DNA of 64,000 bases, from positions 3,038,001 through 3,102,000 of the forward strand of contig NZ_CP117523.1 of assembly GCF_036812735.1 (NCBI RefSeq). Reading direction: 5' to 3'. The notes under the pieces were generated by a model that was not told where the DNA came from, made no database searches, and was given only the letters and a program-made list of their open reading frames with translations. The first letter of the stretch is position 1. Each line of letters opens with the position of its first letter. Made by a program: the position numbers and the translations under genes. Origin of the DNA: Terrisporobacter glycolicus ATCC 14880 = DSM 1288. GTDB lineage: Bacteria > Bacillota > Clostridia > Peptostreptococcales > Peptostreptococcaceae. Shown in pieces: positions 55,609 to 63,870 of this stretch.

Positions 55609-56925
55609 CTAATCCTCCCAGTTATAAACTTGTGTATTGTTTGTATCATTTAATAATTCTATATATTGATCAAAGTTAAGCTTCTGCTCGAACTTCGATA
55701 ATATTTCTTTTGTTTTTTTACCCTCATCTTTTAACAAATCTATAACTGATGATGTAAGGTATTTCATTGGTAATTCATAGGCTAAATATTTATCTTTTGT
55801 TCTAAAATCGTTACCATGAATTCTTCCAGCAAATCCTGAAACTCCTATTTGAACCGTTGGCATTATATAAGATAAATCTCCTATATCTCCGCTGGCAAAA
55901 GAGTGGCAATCTTTAAGAATTTTATCTTCACCTATAAACTTTAACATATTGTGCTTTAATACTTCTGTAAGATTCTCATCTTGTGTAAGAGGTAAATATC
56001 CTCCTGTATTTGAAATCTTAACTTGAGCTCCAAGTGCCAATGCTCCACCTTTTATTGCTCTATTTACTTTAGTATCCACATCCATTATTGCATCTAAAGT
56101 CTTTGCTCTTATGTACATATCTAATACTACTTTCTCTGGAACACTATTAACACTTGCTCCACCTTCACTTATTACATAATGAACCCTTACTGTATCCTCT
56201 TCTTTAAACGTTTCTCTTAAATAAGCTATTGCATTTAATGCTACATTTGCTGCATTTAGTGCATTTACTCCATCCCATGGATTAAGACCTGCATGAGATG
56301 CAACTCCTTTAAAAGTAATTTTTTTACCTAAAAATCCATTTAGACTAGAATTTATCTCTGTATAATATTTATCATTAGGCGGCATAGAGTGGCATGATAT
56401 TATTAAATCAATATCATTAAATGTATTTAGCCTTACCATCTCTTGCTTACCTGACATATAAGATATTTTATTATCTTCAATTAAATTTTCACGATAATTG
56501 AAATCACAGTATTCTTCTGCAGGTGTTGCTATAAATGAAATTTTCCCACCTAATTCATTTAAAATTTTAGATTCTTTTATCGCAATAAATGTACCTAGTA
56601 TTATACCTATTTGAGCATAATGACCACATGAGTGAGCACATTTATCTTTTTTACCTAAATACTTATGATCTGTACTAGGAACAGAATCTATTTCACATAA
56701 AAGGCATATATGAGGGCCTTCTTTACCAGAATCTAACGTAGATTTGATTCCTGTTATAGCTATATCATTTTTATAATCAATATTATACTTATCAAATGCT
56801 TTGCAAATTAATTTATTAGTTTCGAACTCTTTAAAACCAAGTTCAGGATTTTTAAATATGTCTTCACCTAAATTAATCATTTCATTTTTTATTGAATTTA
56901 TTACATTCCAAATTATTTTATCCAT
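55609..56925 (-). CDS. M20 family amidohydrolase (AbgB/amidase type)
   Basis: The ATG at 56925 (MDKIIWNVINSIKNEMINLG) gives 438 residues with GAGGT five bases upstream. It is an M20D-type metallohydrolase: NPELGFKEFET, ICLLCEIDSVP, CAHSCGHYAQIG, TPAEEYCDF (catalytic Glu pair), GVASHAGLNPWDGVNAL in the dimerisation domain, and late GDIGDLSYIMPT. Most relatives cleave amide bonds of amino-acid conjugates. It is the first gene of the nucleoside transporter operon, so the substrate may be a purine or pyrimidine derivative; this is inference. Confidence 0.85.
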   Translation of the reverse strand: MDKIIWNVINSIKNEMINLGEDIFKNPELGFKEFETNKLICKAFDKYNIDYKNDIAITGIKSTLDSGKEGPHICLLCEIDSVPSTDHKYLGKKDKCAHSCGHYAQIGIILGTFIAIKESKILNELGGKISFIATPAEEYCDFNYRENLIEDNKISYMSGKQEMVRLNTFNDIDLIISCHSMPPNDKYYTEINSSLNGFLGKKITFKGVASHAGLNPWDGVNALNAANVALNAIAYLRETFKEEDTVRVHYVISEGGASVNSVPEKVVLDMYIRAKTLDAIMDVDTKVNRAIKGGALALGAQVKISNTGGYLPLTQDENLTEVLKHNMLKFIGEDKILKDCHSFASGDIGDLSYIMPTVQIGVSGFAGRIHGNDFRTKDKYLAYELPMKYLTSSVIDLLKDEGKKTKEILSKFEQKLNFDQYIELLNDTNNTQVYNWED

Positions 56926-56935
56926 AACACACCTC

Positions 56936-57216
56936 AACACGAACTATTATTTTTTTCATTTTCGTTTAGTTCGTTTTATGTTTTCATTATATCATGTTTC
57001 AATTGATTTTCAATATAATTCGTGTTTTTTCTATTATTTTCTTATTATTTTCTTATTTTTTACACTTCCCACCATTGCAAAGGTTATCTTTCGAACATTC
57101 AATAAACTAACACTTATAAAATCCAACAAAAAAGAACCTGATAATTAGTCAGATTCCTTATTTTTTCATTTTTTACTCGAATTTTATTTTTTTATTTTTT
57201 TATTCGTTCGTGTTTA
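56936..57216. promoter_or_regulatory. promoter and repeated CGAA operator-like sites upstream of the M20/BMP operon
   Basis: Minus-strand promoter: TTGAAA with a 16-bp spacer to TATAAT (56986-56991). Around it are copies of an ACACGAAYWWT-like word in both orientations: 56936-56948 (AACACGAACTATT), 56968-56979 (AGTTCGTTTTAT), 57017-57028 (TAATTCGTGTTT), 57089-57100 (TTTCGAACATTC) and 57201-57216 (TATTCGTTCGTGTTTA). They resemble the Bacillus PurR box core CCGAAC and fit the purine-salvage context, but assignment to PurR is tentative. The ade terminator also lies in this interval. Confidence 0.5.
57134..57156 (-). terminator. terminator of ade
   Basis: GAATCTGA / TCAGGTTC stem with one G-T pair followed by TTTTTTG on the minus strand, about 70 bp past the ade stop. 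Confidence 0.7.
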
Positions 57217-57223
57217 TTTTATA

Positions 57224-58963
57224 TTAATTCATTTTGCAGCTTATATTCATAAACTCAAAATTTTCCACATCAAATAATCCTTTATCTGTAAGTTTTATAT
57301 TAGGTATTACTGGTAGCGCTAAAAATGCCAAAGTCAAGAATGGATCTATATCTTTGCTAACCTTTAACGAATTATAAGCTACATCTACTAATTTACTAAA
57401 TTTACAGTCCACATACTCTATACTTTTATTACTCATTAATCCACCTATATTTAAAGACAAGGTTCCTAAAATCTTATTAAAAGATGAAATTGCTATTCCT
57501 CCATCCATACTTATAACTGTGTTCACAGCATTTACTATATCTTCATCATTATCACCCACAACTATAATATTGTGTGAATCATGTGATATTGTTGTTGCTA
57601 TGGCTCCATTTTTCAATTTAAAGTTTTCTACTAATCCTATACCTATATTTCCTGTATTTTTATGTCTTTCTATTACTGCTAACTTTAATATATCTTTTTC
57701 ATTATCATATTCAAACTTATTATGAACAATATTAACCTTAGCCTTTGATTTTTCAGTTATCAAGCTATGAGGCTTTAATGAAATAATATTTACTACTTCT
57801 TCTCCTCTTTCCTTTTCAAAATATATTTGTATGTCTTCTTTATCAATTTTAGAAATATGAACAGTTTTTAATACTTTTGAAAAGTCATTTTCCTTAGTTG
57901 TAAATAAAGGCATTTTTTCTTTCCCCACTAATTTGCCATCCTTATAAACTTCTTCTATATTAAAGTTTTCTAAGTCATCAAATACTATTATATCCGCCTT
58001 ATATCCTGGAGCTATAGCCCCAATATCTTTTAAATTATAACAGTTAGCTGGATTTATAGTTGCCATTTGTATTGCTATTATAGGGTCTATTCCATTTTTT
58101 ATTGCTAATTTAACATTATAGTCTATATGACCTTCTTTTAATAAATCTTCTGGGTGTTTGTCATCCGTACATAATAAAATTCTTTGATAGTTATATTGAT
58201 TAACACCATTTATAAGGTTTTTAAGGTCTTTAGTTGCTGAACCTTCCCTTATCATAACATACATGCCTAGTCTTAATTTTTCCAGCATTTCTTCTTTTGT
58301 TGTACATTCATGATCTGTATTTACTCCGCTTAAAACATATGCATTTAAGCCTTCTCCTTTTATACGAGGAGCATGGCCATCTACTCTTTTTTTGTTTTTG
58401 TAAGCTAAATTTAGCTTGTCCATTACATCTTTATCTTTATATATTACCCCAGGATAATTCATCATCTCACCTAAACCTAAAACTCTTGGATGATTTATAT
58501 ATTTTTCCAAATCATTAGCTTTAAGAACTGCTCCTGAATTTTCAAAATTAGTTGCTGGCACACATGATGGTAACATCACATATGTATTTAAAGGTAATTC
58601 TTCACTTGAATTTAATATATATTCTATTCCATCAAGACCACAAACATTAGCTATTTCGTGGGGATCTGTTATTATTGTTGTAGTTCCTCTTGGTACTATA
58701 ACTTTTGAAAACTCACCTGGTGATAGCATAGATGACTCAATATGAACGTGGGAATCTATAAGGCCCGGTGCTATATATTTCCCTTTTAAGTCTATATTAG
58801 TGTCTCCTGTATATTCTCCAATTCCTACTATTATCCCATCATGTACTGCCACATCTCCAGTTACAATTTCATGTGTAAATACATTAACTATATTTGCATT
58901 TCTTAATACTAAATCTGGATTTTTATTTTTCATTGATCTGTCTATTAATTCACTAATGTACAT
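57224..58963 (-). CDS. ade: adenine deaminase
   Basis: A 579-residue amidohydrolase that turns adenine into hypoxanthine and ammonia. Motifs: DLVLRNANIVNVFTHEI, metal site GLIDSHVHIESS, PHEIANVCGLDGI, VDGHAPRIKGEGL, TDHECTTKEEMLEKLRLGM, LLCTDDKHPEDLLKEGHID, and the C-terminal SHDSHNIIVVGDND and GGIAISSFNKILGTLSLNIGGL typical of the Ade family. GGGAGAGTATT precedes the ATG. Adjacent transport and amidohydrolase genes suggest a purine scavenging locus. Confidence 0.95.
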   Translation of the reverse strand: MYISELIDRSMKNKNPDLVLRNANIVNVFTHEIVTGDVAVHDGIIVGIGEYTGDTNIDLKGKYIAPGLIDSHVHIESSMLSPGEFSKVIVPRGTTTIITDPHEIANVCGLDGIEYILNSSEELPLNTYVMLPSCVPATNFENSGAVLKANDLEKYINHPRVLGLGEMMNYPGVIYKDKDVMDKLNLAYKNKKRVDGHAPRIKGEGLNAYVLSGVNTDHECTTKEEMLEKLRLGMYVMIREGSATKDLKNLINGVNQYNYQRILLCTDDKHPEDLLKEGHIDYNVKLAIKNGIDPIIAIQMATINPANCYNLKDIGAIAPGYKADIIVFDDLENFNIEEVYKDGKLVGKEKMPLFTTKENDFSKVLKTVHISKIDKEDIQIYFEKERGEEVVNIISLKPHSLITEKSKAKVNIVHNKFEYDNEKDILKLAVIERHKNTGNIGIGLVENFKLKNGAIATTISHDSHNIIVVGDNDEDIVNAVNTVISMDGGIAISSFNKILGTLSLNIGGLMSNKSIEYVDCKFSKLVDVAYNSLKVSKDIDPFLTLAFLALPVIPNIKLTDKGLFDVENFEFMNISCKMN

Positions 58964-59144
58964 AATACTCTCCCAACTATCAAATATTTTTTAAATCCTA
59001 TAATATCACATTTATCTTCATAGTCAAGTTTTTTTATTAAAATATTTTTTTTAATACAATTATTTCTCTTAAGTATTTATTCATATATAATATATTTATA
59101 CATATTTACAAAACTATGTAATTTTATAACAAGGGGATAAATTT

Positions 59145-60923
59145 ATGAGGAATTTAATAAAAAAATTTTCAGCTATTTTTCTAGCTAGTATAATTTGTTT
59201 TTTTAGCTTTCAAAATTCAAGTTATACTTTTGCCGCAGAGAATTCTATACTTGCTAAAGGATATGTTCATGTTACATCTGCACCTGACAAATTAAATGTT
59301 AGATCCAAGCCTTCCACATCTTCCAAAATAATAGGAACTATAGATCACGGAAAATCAGTAAACATAATAGACAGTGTTGCAAAAATCACTAAAATCTATG
59401 ACAAAGATAGTAAATCTTATACTAATGTTGTAACAGACCCATGGTATAAAATATCTTACTCTAATGGTTATGGATACGTTTCTGCTGATCATAATTATGT
59501 TAAGTTATCAAATGAAGACAAGCCTTATCAACCTAGTAATAGTACTGCCATAAAAGGAATAGATGTAAGTTATCATCAAGGAGATATTGACTGGAAAAAA
59601 GTAAAAAATTCTGGTGTTAAATTTGCTATTATTCGTGCTGGAAGCGGGACTAAAAAAGACATTAAGTTTAAATCAAATATAGAAGGTGCTTTAAATGCCG
59701 GAATAGAAGTTGGTATTTATTGGTTTTCCAATGCTTATACAGTTAATAGTGTAAAAGATGAAGCTCAAAAATGCATGGAAGTAATTTCACCTTACAAAAA
59801 TGAATTATCTTTTCCTGTTTTCTTTGACTATGAAGAATATACTATAAAATCCGCACAAGATAATAAAGTTAATCTTAGTCTTAGTTCAGTATCTAATATT
59901 TGTGAAACATTTTTGTCTAAATTAAAATCAAATGGATACAAATGTGGTATATATACAAACAAAACCGTATCAAAATTTTATCTTAGTGATAATCTAAGAA
60001 ATTCTTACGATTTTTGGATAGCTCAATATAGTGATAAATGCAATTATTGGGGTAAATATATCATGTGGCAATATAGTCAAAGCGGAAAAGTCGATGGTAT
60101 AAGTGGTAATGTAGACTTAAACTACTACTATAAAAGTAATCCTATAAACATTTCAAAAACTACTATAGATTCTATTTCAAATCAAAAATATACAGGCAGT
60201 AAAATATCACCCAATATAAGCATAAAGTACAATAATAAAGCCTTAGTAAAAAACAAAGATTATACTGCATCATTTGGAGATAATACATCTATAGGAACTG
60301 CAACTGCCACTATAAAATGTAAGGGTAATTACACAGGAACAAAAAAAATCACCTTTAAAATTGTTCCTAAAACTGTAACCAACACTAAAATTTCAAACAC
60401 TACTTCTTCAAGTATAAAATTAAGTTGGTCAAAAGTTTCAAATGCAGATGGATATAGAATTTATAGATCTACTAGTAAAAATGGTACCTACACTAAAATA
60501 AAAGATATTACTAAAAATTCTACTTTAAGTTATACTGACTCAAGTTTATCTAGTAATAAGAAATATTATTATAAAATAAAATCATTTAAAACTTCAAAGA
60601 AAGAAAAATACTATGGCTACTATTCAAACATAGCAAACGGAGAAACAAATTTATCTACACCTTCAGTAAAATTATCAACTCCAAAAAGTAAAAGTATAAA
60701 AGTTTCTTGGAAAAAAATTTCTGGAGCTAAAGGCTATGAGCTTTATAGATCAACTAGTAAAAAAGGAAAGTATTCAAAGATAACTACAAGCAACTTAAGT
60801 TATACTAGTAAAAATCTAACTAAAAATAAAACTTATTACTATAAAGTAAGAGCATACAAAATAGTAAATAGCAAGAAAGTTTATAGCTCTTATAGTTCTA
60901 TAAAATCCATTTCTGCTAAATAA
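59145..60923 (+). CDS. secreted GH25 lysozyme with SH3b and fibronectin-III-like domains
   Basis: A 592-residue secreted protein. Signal peptide to about residue 30; SH3b domain about 38-125 (KLNVRSKPSTSSKIIGTIDHG); GH25 muramidase about 138-345 with IKGIDVSYHQGDIDWKKV, the catalytic DYEE in FPVFFDYEEYT, YTNKTVSKFY and MWQYSQSGKVDGI; then an Ig-like beta module (about 350-420, YTGSKISPNISIKYNNK) and two Fn3-like repeats sharing GY(R/E)(I/L)YRSTSK(N/K)G and YYYK(I/V)(K/R). It cuts cell-wall glycan, likely its own (remodelling) or that of competitors. Rich in Lys and Ser. GGGG precedes the ATG. Confidence 0.9.
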   Translation: MRNLIKKFSAIFLASIICFFSFQNSSYTFAAENSILAKGYVHVTSAPDKLNVRSKPSTSSKIIGTIDHGKSVNIIDSVAKITKIYDKDSKSYTNVVTDPWYKISYSNGYGYVSADHNYVKLSNEDKPYQPSNSTAIKGIDVSYHQGDIDWKKVKNSGVKFAIIRAGSGTKKDIKFKSNIEGALNAGIEVGIYWFSNAYTVNSVKDEAQKCMEVISPYKNELSFPVFFDYEEYTIKSAQDNKVNLSLSSVSNICETFLSKLKSNGYKCGIYTNKTVSKFYLSDNLRNSYDFWIAQYSDKCNYWGKYIMWQYSQSGKVDGISGNVDLNYYYKSNPINISKTTIDSISNQKYTGSKISPNISIKYNNKALVKNKDYTASFGDNTSIGTATATIKCKGNYTGTKKITFKIVPKTVTNTKISNTTSSSIKLSWSKVSNADGYRIYRSTSKNGTYTKIKDITKNSTLSYTDSSLSSNKKYYYKIKSFKTSKKEKYYGYYSNIANGETNLSTPSVKLSTPKSKSIKVSWKKISGAKGYELYRSTSKKGKYSKITTSNLSYTSKNLTKNKTYYYKVRAYKIVNSKKVYSSYSSIKSISAK

Positions 60924-60934
60924 TTAAATCATAA

Positions 60935-60980
60935 AAATAAAGAAGGTATTGCTTATTCAGCAGTACCTTCTTTATTTTTA
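60935..60980. terminator. bidirectional terminator overlapping the end of the MATE gene
   Basis: AAATAAAGAAGGTA / TACCTTCTTTATTT stem; it serves the lysozyme gene (plus) and contains the last codons of the MATE gene (minus). Confidence 0.85.
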
Positions 60981-62305
60981 TTTTCTATTTTTTTCATTTT
61001 TCTATAATAAGTTATCATAAGTGGTACAGCAGCTGCTATCCAAGCTACAGGATCTGATAAACAAATACCTGTGAATCCTATAAACTTTGGCAGTGTAAAT
61101 GCCACTATACTTCTTGCCACTAGCTCATAAACGCCTGCCATCATAGGTACAAAAGATTCTCCCATACCTTGAAGTACATTTCTATATACAAATATAAATC
61201 CTAGTGGTATAAAGAATACTGCAGAGTAATTAAATACTTGTTGAGCATAGCTAAATATTTCAGGTGTTGGATTTTCCATAAATAAAGTTACAAAATATCT
61301 CCCAAGGAATATAAGAACAACACCTGCTATTAAGCTAGTAACTATTGATACTTTATTCATTATCTTCATACCATTTTTAATTCTATCAAACCTACCAGCA
61401 CCTAAGTTTTGTCCTGCATAAGTTGCTATTGTCACCCCAAATGAAATTGATGGTTGCATAACAAGTTGAAGCACCTTTGATGATGCTGTATATGATGCTA
61501 TTACTGTTGATCCAAATACATTTATAGCGCTTTGAACTATTATGATTCCGACAGCTGTTACTGAAAATTGTAACCCCATAGGTATACCAATTTTTAAATG
61601 CTTTGTATAATAGTGCGACTCAACTTTAAAATCTTCTTTTTTAAGTCTTAATACTTTGAACTTTTTATAGCTATAAATTAAGCATAACACTGCTGAAAAT
61701 CCTTGTGCAATGTTAGTAGCATGAGCTGCTCCTGATACACCCATTTTAAAATTAATTATAAATACCAAATCTAAAATAACATTAAGAATAGATGAAATCA
61801 TTAAAAAGTACAGTGGCGTTTTACTATCCCCTAAAGCTCTAAGTATTCCTGCAGCCATATTATAAAGAGCCTGAGTTATTAATCCTGCAAAAATTATTGT
61901 TATATAATTATTTGCATTATCAAAAATATTTTCTGGTGTATTCATAATTCTAAGAAGAGGATTTTTTACTATTAAAGCTATTACTGTCATTAAAAGAGTT
62001 GAAATTAATGTTAATGTAATATTACTTGCTACAGCTTTTTTTACACCTACTTCATCTTTTGCACCGAATTTTTGAGAAACCAATACTCCAAATCCACTAG
62101 TTAGACCTAGTATCATACCATTTACCAAAAAGAACATAGATCCAGTAGAACCAACTGCTGCCAGTGCATCTACTCCTACAAATCTTCCAACTATAATTGT
62201 ATCAACCATGCTATACAATTGTTGAAACACATTTCCAATTAATAAAGGTATGGAAAAAAATATGAAAATTTTCAAAGGACTTCCCTGAGTCATATCGTTA
62301 GTCAT
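60953..62305 (-). CDS. MATE family efflux transporter
   Basis: A 450-residue, twelve-helix antiporter. The two MATE halves show SIPLLIGNVFQQLYSMVDTIIVGRFVG at the start and TASSKVLQLVMQPSISFGVTIATYAGQNLGAGRFDRIK in the second half. It probably exports drugs or metabolites with Na+ or H+; substrate unknown. GGAGAAG lies ten bases before the ATG. Single-gene unit. Confidence 0.9.
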   Translation of the reverse strand: MTNDMTQGSPLKIFIFFSIPLLIGNVFQQLYSMVDTIIVGRFVGVDALAAVGSTGSMFFLVNGMILGLTSGFGVLVSQKFGAKDEVGVKKAVASNITLTLISTLLMTVIALIVKNPLLRIMNTPENIFDNANNYITIIFAGLITQALYNMAAGILRALGDSKTPLYFLMISSILNVILDLVFIINFKMGVSGAAHATNIAQGFSAVLCLIYSYKKFKVLRLKKEDFKVESHYYTKHLKIGIPMGLQFSVTAVGIIIVQSAINVFGSTVIASYTASSKVLQLVMQPSISFGVTIATYAGQNLGAGRFDRIKNGMKIMNKVSIVTSLIAGVVLIFLGRYFVTLFMENPTPEIFSYAQQVFNYSAVFFIPLGFIFVYRNVLQGMGESFVPMMAGVYELVARSIVAFTLPKFIGFTGICLSDPVAWIAAAVPLMITYYRKMKKIENKNKEGTAE

Positions 62306-62567
62306 CTATTTACTTCTCCTATCTTTATTTGTTTTCTATACTGTTACAAGAGATTCTATGCATCTATTGTTACATCATAATATATTCGAAACTAATAATT
62401 ATTTATAAATTAAACAATCTATAATTTCTTCTTAAATAAAAAAGCAAGCATTACTTTAGTAATGTCTGCATTATTTTTTTCAATCTTATAAATGATATCA
62501 GATAAGAAATTGTAGGTCAATAAGTATATCTTAAGCTTTTTTATGAAATCATTTTCAGTTTAAAATA
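62306..62567. other. intergenic region between MATE gene and tRNA relic
   Basis: AT-rich. A second hairpin with minus-strand T-run is at about 62443-62474 (CATTAC / GTAATG core with mismatched outer stem). No gene seen. Confidence 0.4.
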
Positions 62568-62599
62568 AAAAAGATGTACTAAAATTAATACACCTTTTT
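62568..62599 (-). terminator. terminator behind the tRNA-Lys relic
   Basis: AAAAGGTGTA / TACATCTTTT stem (one G-T pair) followed by TTATTTT, directly after the CCA end of the tRNA relic on the minus strand. Confidence 0.65.
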
Positions 62600-62600
62600 C

Positions 62601-62676
62601 TGGTGGACCATCTCAGGCTTGAACTCGGGACAATCCGATTAAAAGTCAGGTGCTCCACCGACTGAGCTAATAAATC
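62601..62676 (-). pseudogene. degenerate tRNA-Lys (anticodon TTT)
   Basis: The minus strand contains TAGCTCAGTCGGTGGAGCAC (D arm intact), CTGACTTTTAATCGGAT (anticodon TTT; one mismatch and one G-T in the stem), GTTCAAGCC in the T arm and an encoded CCACCA end. The T stem has two central mismatches and the acceptor stem pairs badly (GATTTAT against ATGGTCC). A real tRNA-Lys gene once stood here, followed by its terminator, and is now probably non-functional. Confidence 0.75.
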
Positions 62677-62855
62677 AGAAGTTTTTAATACTTCTCTAAT
62701 ATTAATTTTCCCTCATTATTTTCTATTATTCATTCAATTCTATGTATTAGATTTGTAGCTATGTATAAAATATCACTTTTTGACTCATTTAAAACTATTG
62801 ATTTCTATTTATGATATAATAAATAATTATAATAAAAAATAAAAGGTGGTAATTT

Positions 62856-63482
62856 ATGACTGAGAAAAGAAAAAAAGGAATTCTAGCAAGCTTTTTAGCA
62901 GGAGCAATAGCTCTTGTAGGATGTTCTCAAGGAGAAATAAATGATGAAGTTAGAACTCCTCCAAAAGAACTTCCTATAGCAACTATAGTTATCAAAAACT
63001 ATGGAACTATCGAAGCTGAACTTTATCCTCATATAGCTCCAAATACAGTAAATAACTTTATCTCATTAGCTAATAGTGGTTTTTATGATGGCCTTACTTT
63101 CCATAGAGTAATAAAAGACTTCATGATACAAGGTGGAGATCCTAATGGTAATGGTTCAGGTGGTCCTGGATATAGTATTAAAGGTGAATTTACTAAAAAT
63201 AAATTTAAAAATGATTTAAAACATACAGAAGGTGTTTTATCTATGGCAAGAAGCCAAAATAAAAATAGTGGAGGTAGTCAATTTTTTATTATGACTAAAG
63301 ATTCTCCTCACTTAGATGGACAATATGCTGCCTTTGGTAAAGTTGTAAAGGGTATTGATATAGTACATGAAATTGAAAATACAAAAACAGGAAATAATGA
63401 CAAGCCTGAAAAAGATATAATTATAGAATCTATAAAAGTTGATACTAAGGGTATAAAATACGATAACCCTGAAAAAATATAA
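62856..63482 (+). CDS. cyclophilin-type peptidyl-prolyl isomerase lipoprotein
   Basis: A 208-residue lipoprotein: short signal with lipobox AIALVGCSQG, then a cyclophilin domain (about 40-190) with FHRVIKDFMIQGGDP, the catalytic Arg in that motif, GEFTKNKFKNDLKHTEGVLSMARS, SGGSQFFIM and LDGQYAAFGKVV. It should assist folding of exported proteins on the outer face of the membrane. AAAGGTGG precedes the ATG. Single-gene unit with a strong terminator. Confidence 0.93.
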   Translation: MTEKRKKGILASFLAGAIALVGCSQGEINDEVRTPPKELPIATIVIKNYGTIEAELYPHIAPNTVNNFISLANSGFYDGLTFHRVIKDFMIQGGDPNGNGSGGPGYSIKGEFTKNKFKNDLKHTEGVLSMARSQNKNSGGSQFFIMTKDSPHLDGQYAAFGKVVKGIDIVHEIENTKTGNNDKPEKDIIIESIKVDTKGIKYDNPEKI

Positions 63483-63510
63483 TATTTACTTTGTTTAAAT
63501 TTAAACAAAA

Positions 63511-63549
63511 AGAAGACGGAATTTCAGGGGTGAAATTACCGTCTTTCTT
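63511..63549. terminator. terminator after the cyclophilin gene
   Basis: AAGACGGAATTTCA / TGAAATTACCGTCTT stem with one bulge, A-rich before and T-rich after, so it can work in both directions. Confidence 0.85.
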
Positions 63550-63554
63550 TAATT

Positions 63555-63658
63555 ATGGGGTATGTTATATTTAAATATTTGTATAATGGGGATTATACAA
63601 TACTTAAATATAGGGTTTGGTGTATTTAAACATGGGGTTGTTTAAATACGGGGTTTTA
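63555..63658. repeat. short imperfect tandem repeats of ATGGGG...TATTTAAATA type
   Basis: Four to five degenerate units of about 19-28 bp, each with GGGG (or AGGGT) followed by a TTTAAAT-like core: 63555-63582, 63585-63610, 63611-63630, 63631-63649 and a partial unit to 63658. The perfect inverted repeat GTATAATGGGGATTATAC lies at 63581-63598. No coding frame of note. Confidence 0.55.
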
Positions 63659-63679
63659 CTACCAAGCCTAAAATAAAAA

Positions 63680-63701
63680 AACTACCATATCAAGGGTAGT
63701 T
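63680..63701 (-). terminator. terminator of the c-di-GMP riboswitch
   Basis: AACTACC / GGTAGTT stem followed by TTTTTTATTTT on the minus strand. The preceding GGCAACT can pair with AGTTGCC of the aptamer, giving an antiterminator alternative. Confidence 0.8.
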
Positions 63702-63771
63702 GCCATTCCATTCTAATATCATAAACCTTTATAAAAATAGCTTACGTTTATGATAACAAAGAACTTTTTAT

Positions 63772-63870
63772 TCTTCGGCAACTGGCTGGCATAGTGTGAT
63801 TAACCTTAGCCCCTATAGCTTTGCGTCTCTAGATTTCTCTAGATTTGCCAATATTTAGCTATTACACTAT
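63772..63870 (-). promoter_or_regulatory. c-di-GMP-I (GEMM) riboswitch
   Basis: Minus strand: TTGGCAAATCTAGAGAAATC, TAGAGACGCAAAGCTATAGG, GGCTAAGGTTAATCAC and ACTATGCCAGCCAGTTGCCG match the GEMM landmarks: GCAAA, a helix capped by a GAAA tetraloop, GACGCAAAGC, GGGCTAA and the GCC...GTTGCC closing side. A TATAAT at 63873-63878 lies just upstream. A terminator follows about 70 bases later, but no open reading frame on this strand follows it. Confidence 0.9.

Noticed and set aside
60360-60920. Fn3-like region of the lysozyme as a horizontally gained adhesin module
   Set aside because: Codon and base use match the rest of the gene, and such repeats are common in clostridial wall hydrolases.
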